Shown: piece after piece, positions 51,301 to 54,300 of the stretch
Position numbering within the stretch: the first letter of the stretch is position 1
Layout: the number at the start of each line of letters is the position of its first letter
NCBI GenBank assembly: GCA_018340375.1
Contig: JAFFJZ010000010.1
Coordinates: 12,462,001 to 12,526,000, forward strand
Length of the DNA: 64,000 nucleotides
Source: Gonatopus flavifemur
Lineage: Eukaryota > Arthropoda > Insecta > Hymenoptera > Dryinidae
Direction: 5' to 3'
The notes under the pieces: generated by a model
The model's input: the letters and a program-made list of their open reading frames with translations, nothing else
What the model was told of the DNA's origin: nothing
Database searches by the model: none
Made by a program: the position numbers and the translations under genes

Positions 51301-54300
51301 GGGCCATCTTTTGCAAACCGCGGAAACTTATTTGTACACCTAATAATTCCGAGAATCCTATTTTTTCAACAAACAAACTAAGTTTATGATCACAATGAGA
51401 TACTTTTTCAGGTCAAACTTCAGAGCAATTTTTCTGAATAAAGAAGCTATTCTATAGAACAGATTTCATATGAACAATGATACCCTAGTAGAAATCACTC
51501 TAGTCGTTCTCTAGGCCTCGCAAGGCCTCGCAAGTAACTTGCAAGGACTTGTGAGGCCTCGTAATTACCTAGAGAAATACTAGAGTGATTTCTGCTAGGG
51601 TAGTTTGGATAGTTTTGAAATCAATAAAATGAAGTATTATAACCCATGATTTGGGAATTCAAATCAGATAACCATTTTTTCCAATTAACACATTTTGCTT
51701 ACGCACAATGAGATACTTGATTGATCCAAATTTATAGTATTGTATCGAGTATCATGAAGTTAATGAATCAGCTTATTTGGAATACTGATCATTTAATTCA
51801 TTTTGAAACATTATTCCATTCAAATCAACAGAATAGGCGAATACTATTAGGATTAATAAAATATATTCCACTGATTCCCAATTGTTAACGTTGAGCAAAT
51901 GTATTTTTCCAACACCAGAAGGAATATCCACAAATGAGGTTGGGCTTATCTTTATATTCTTCTTTATCTCACTCCTTACACGTGGAGTTGATGCGATGAA
52001 GAACAAAATGAGTAAGACCGTGATGTAATTCACACATGATCCCGTAATTATTTTATAAGCATTAAATGAAGTTATTTCATTCATGCTAATAAATATGTTC
52101 TCGAAGTTTGGATCGTTTGTAGAAACAAAACGAAAATTAAAACTCACGAAATCTGATAAATCATCGTTACATATATTCTCGAATCAACTCTCTGCCCCTG
52201 GAAACATCGTTTCAACAATGTACTGCAAGATTTTTGGGCTTTAATAGTTGAATATTGTGTTATCCGATTGTTAATTAGTTTCAATAAACGATTCGAACTT
52301 CAGCAACATCTAATGAATTACCTCATTAAACATTCTCATTTATGTTTGAAGAGGGCTTTTAGTCAATAAATTGCCAACCTGATTATTCTTGTCAATACTA
52401 CGTTTGATGAAATCAAAATTTGATACATTCTGCAGAATTTCAGTGCTCTTTGCGAACAAAAGTTTCATCGAGTCCATGAAATGGACAGATTGATCGAATT
52501 TATGAGTTCATTGAAACAAAGAAATGTGTTCTTGAAATAGAAATGTATTCAATTCACCTCGACGAATTGCGATTACTTCTCCGAAGGTGGCAATACTTTC
52601 TCACAAGCTATCTTTCTGGAGTGCAGTTTGTATGTAAAGAACTAATTCACGGTGAACCTAGAGTAAATAATGCTCCGTCCTAATAAATATTCCGTTCGGA
52701 TTACGGCATTAAATATCATCAATGAATATGACTTCATCGCAGAGGAAAACAGTTTTTTTGATCACATCAATCATCTGATCGAATAATCCAATTGTTTCAA
52801 ATAAATGACAGATCAAACAGGAACTAGAAAGGTCGGCTGCGGCCTTGCGAGAATGCTCTGATTTCTGCTTATTTCTTTGCATTCTGGAAATTTTGTAAAA
52901 TATAATTCATGAATATAGTTCTCTGAAGGATTAGAGAATCTCTTTGTACATTCTATGAAATAATTTCTTGGATAGGAAAGAATTTTCATTGTTTCAAATA
53001 TTTATTCATTTACAACAAATTTTCATTTCATATTAACACTGTAAAAAAAAACTGGAAATTTACTGCGCAACTGGATTGGAAATTCCCAGTGTTAGTACTG
53101 AAATATGGATATTCCAGTATATGTACAGATATTTTGTTGGTACGGTACTGAAGATTTACCAAGCATAACTGAAAATTCAGTCCTTGTACTGGAATTTTCA
53201 AGTTTGAGATTGTGTACTGAAATTTTGCCATGATTCCGCGAAAATTTTGCTGGCTCGTAGAGATAAGGGTGGATATATGGGCCCCCACTTTCTTTATTTT
53301 TAATAACTTCTTCTATTTTCAGCATAAAAATCAAAAATAAATCCTAATTCTTCTACGAACTACCCAACACTGATTGCATGAAGTCCCGTTTCATTCTTCG
53401 CAGCCATCAAAGGAATAAAATCGTTTTTCCAAAGTTTCCCATTTTTTCATTACCAACATTTGTGCGGGTAATATGGGCCCCAAGGTATTTTTGTCAAAGA
53501 AATGAAACAATTAAAGGAAAGTGTTCATTTACTCATAAATCCACATAGAATAGAGTTGGATCTAGATATAAATTGAAAGCCCGCTTGGATATTGCGTCAA
53601 AATGAAGAAAAGTGACTTATCATAAACCAATTGGAAAAATCATTTTTGTTTCAATTCATTTACAGAAGTCACAATTGTAAACATCTTTTTCGCAACCAGC
53701 ACAATCATTGTGAGCCCACATGTCACAAACCACACACTTGACCCACAGTTCAGATTCAGAGTCGGGGGCCATAATACCCGCAATGCAGAGAGCCCGTATA
53801 TCCACCCTGACCATCTTGGAGAATAAAATTTGTCTACCCTCAACTTTGTAAATAAATTGACATTACTTGATGTGAAACGCGATCTTTAAAGCATACTAAA
53901 TACATACCCAAACTTGGTTTCACCGGTTGAAATGAAAAAACTATAGTAATATTAGGTCCAACTCTTACCTTTCAAACTTTTGATAACGAGCACAAAATTC
54001 ATTGCTTGATATATCATCAACCATAACAGCTGAGCGATCAGCGCGATCTACAGTGTCGTTTGTGAACTAGTTCCAGTAGTTTGAGTGTTCACCGCTAGAA
54101 TTCGTGACTCACATAATCAGATACAGAGGGAGCCCATATTACCAGCAGGGGCCCATTATCCCACCTTTGCCTCTACTACAATTTCACAGTTTTTGTGCAC
54201 CAGAATAAAAGTATCCCCTCAACAAGGACTTGTAAAAAATTTTGAATTTAGAAAAAAAACCTAATTGTGGGTATACTGGAATTCTACAGGTTTTGAACTG

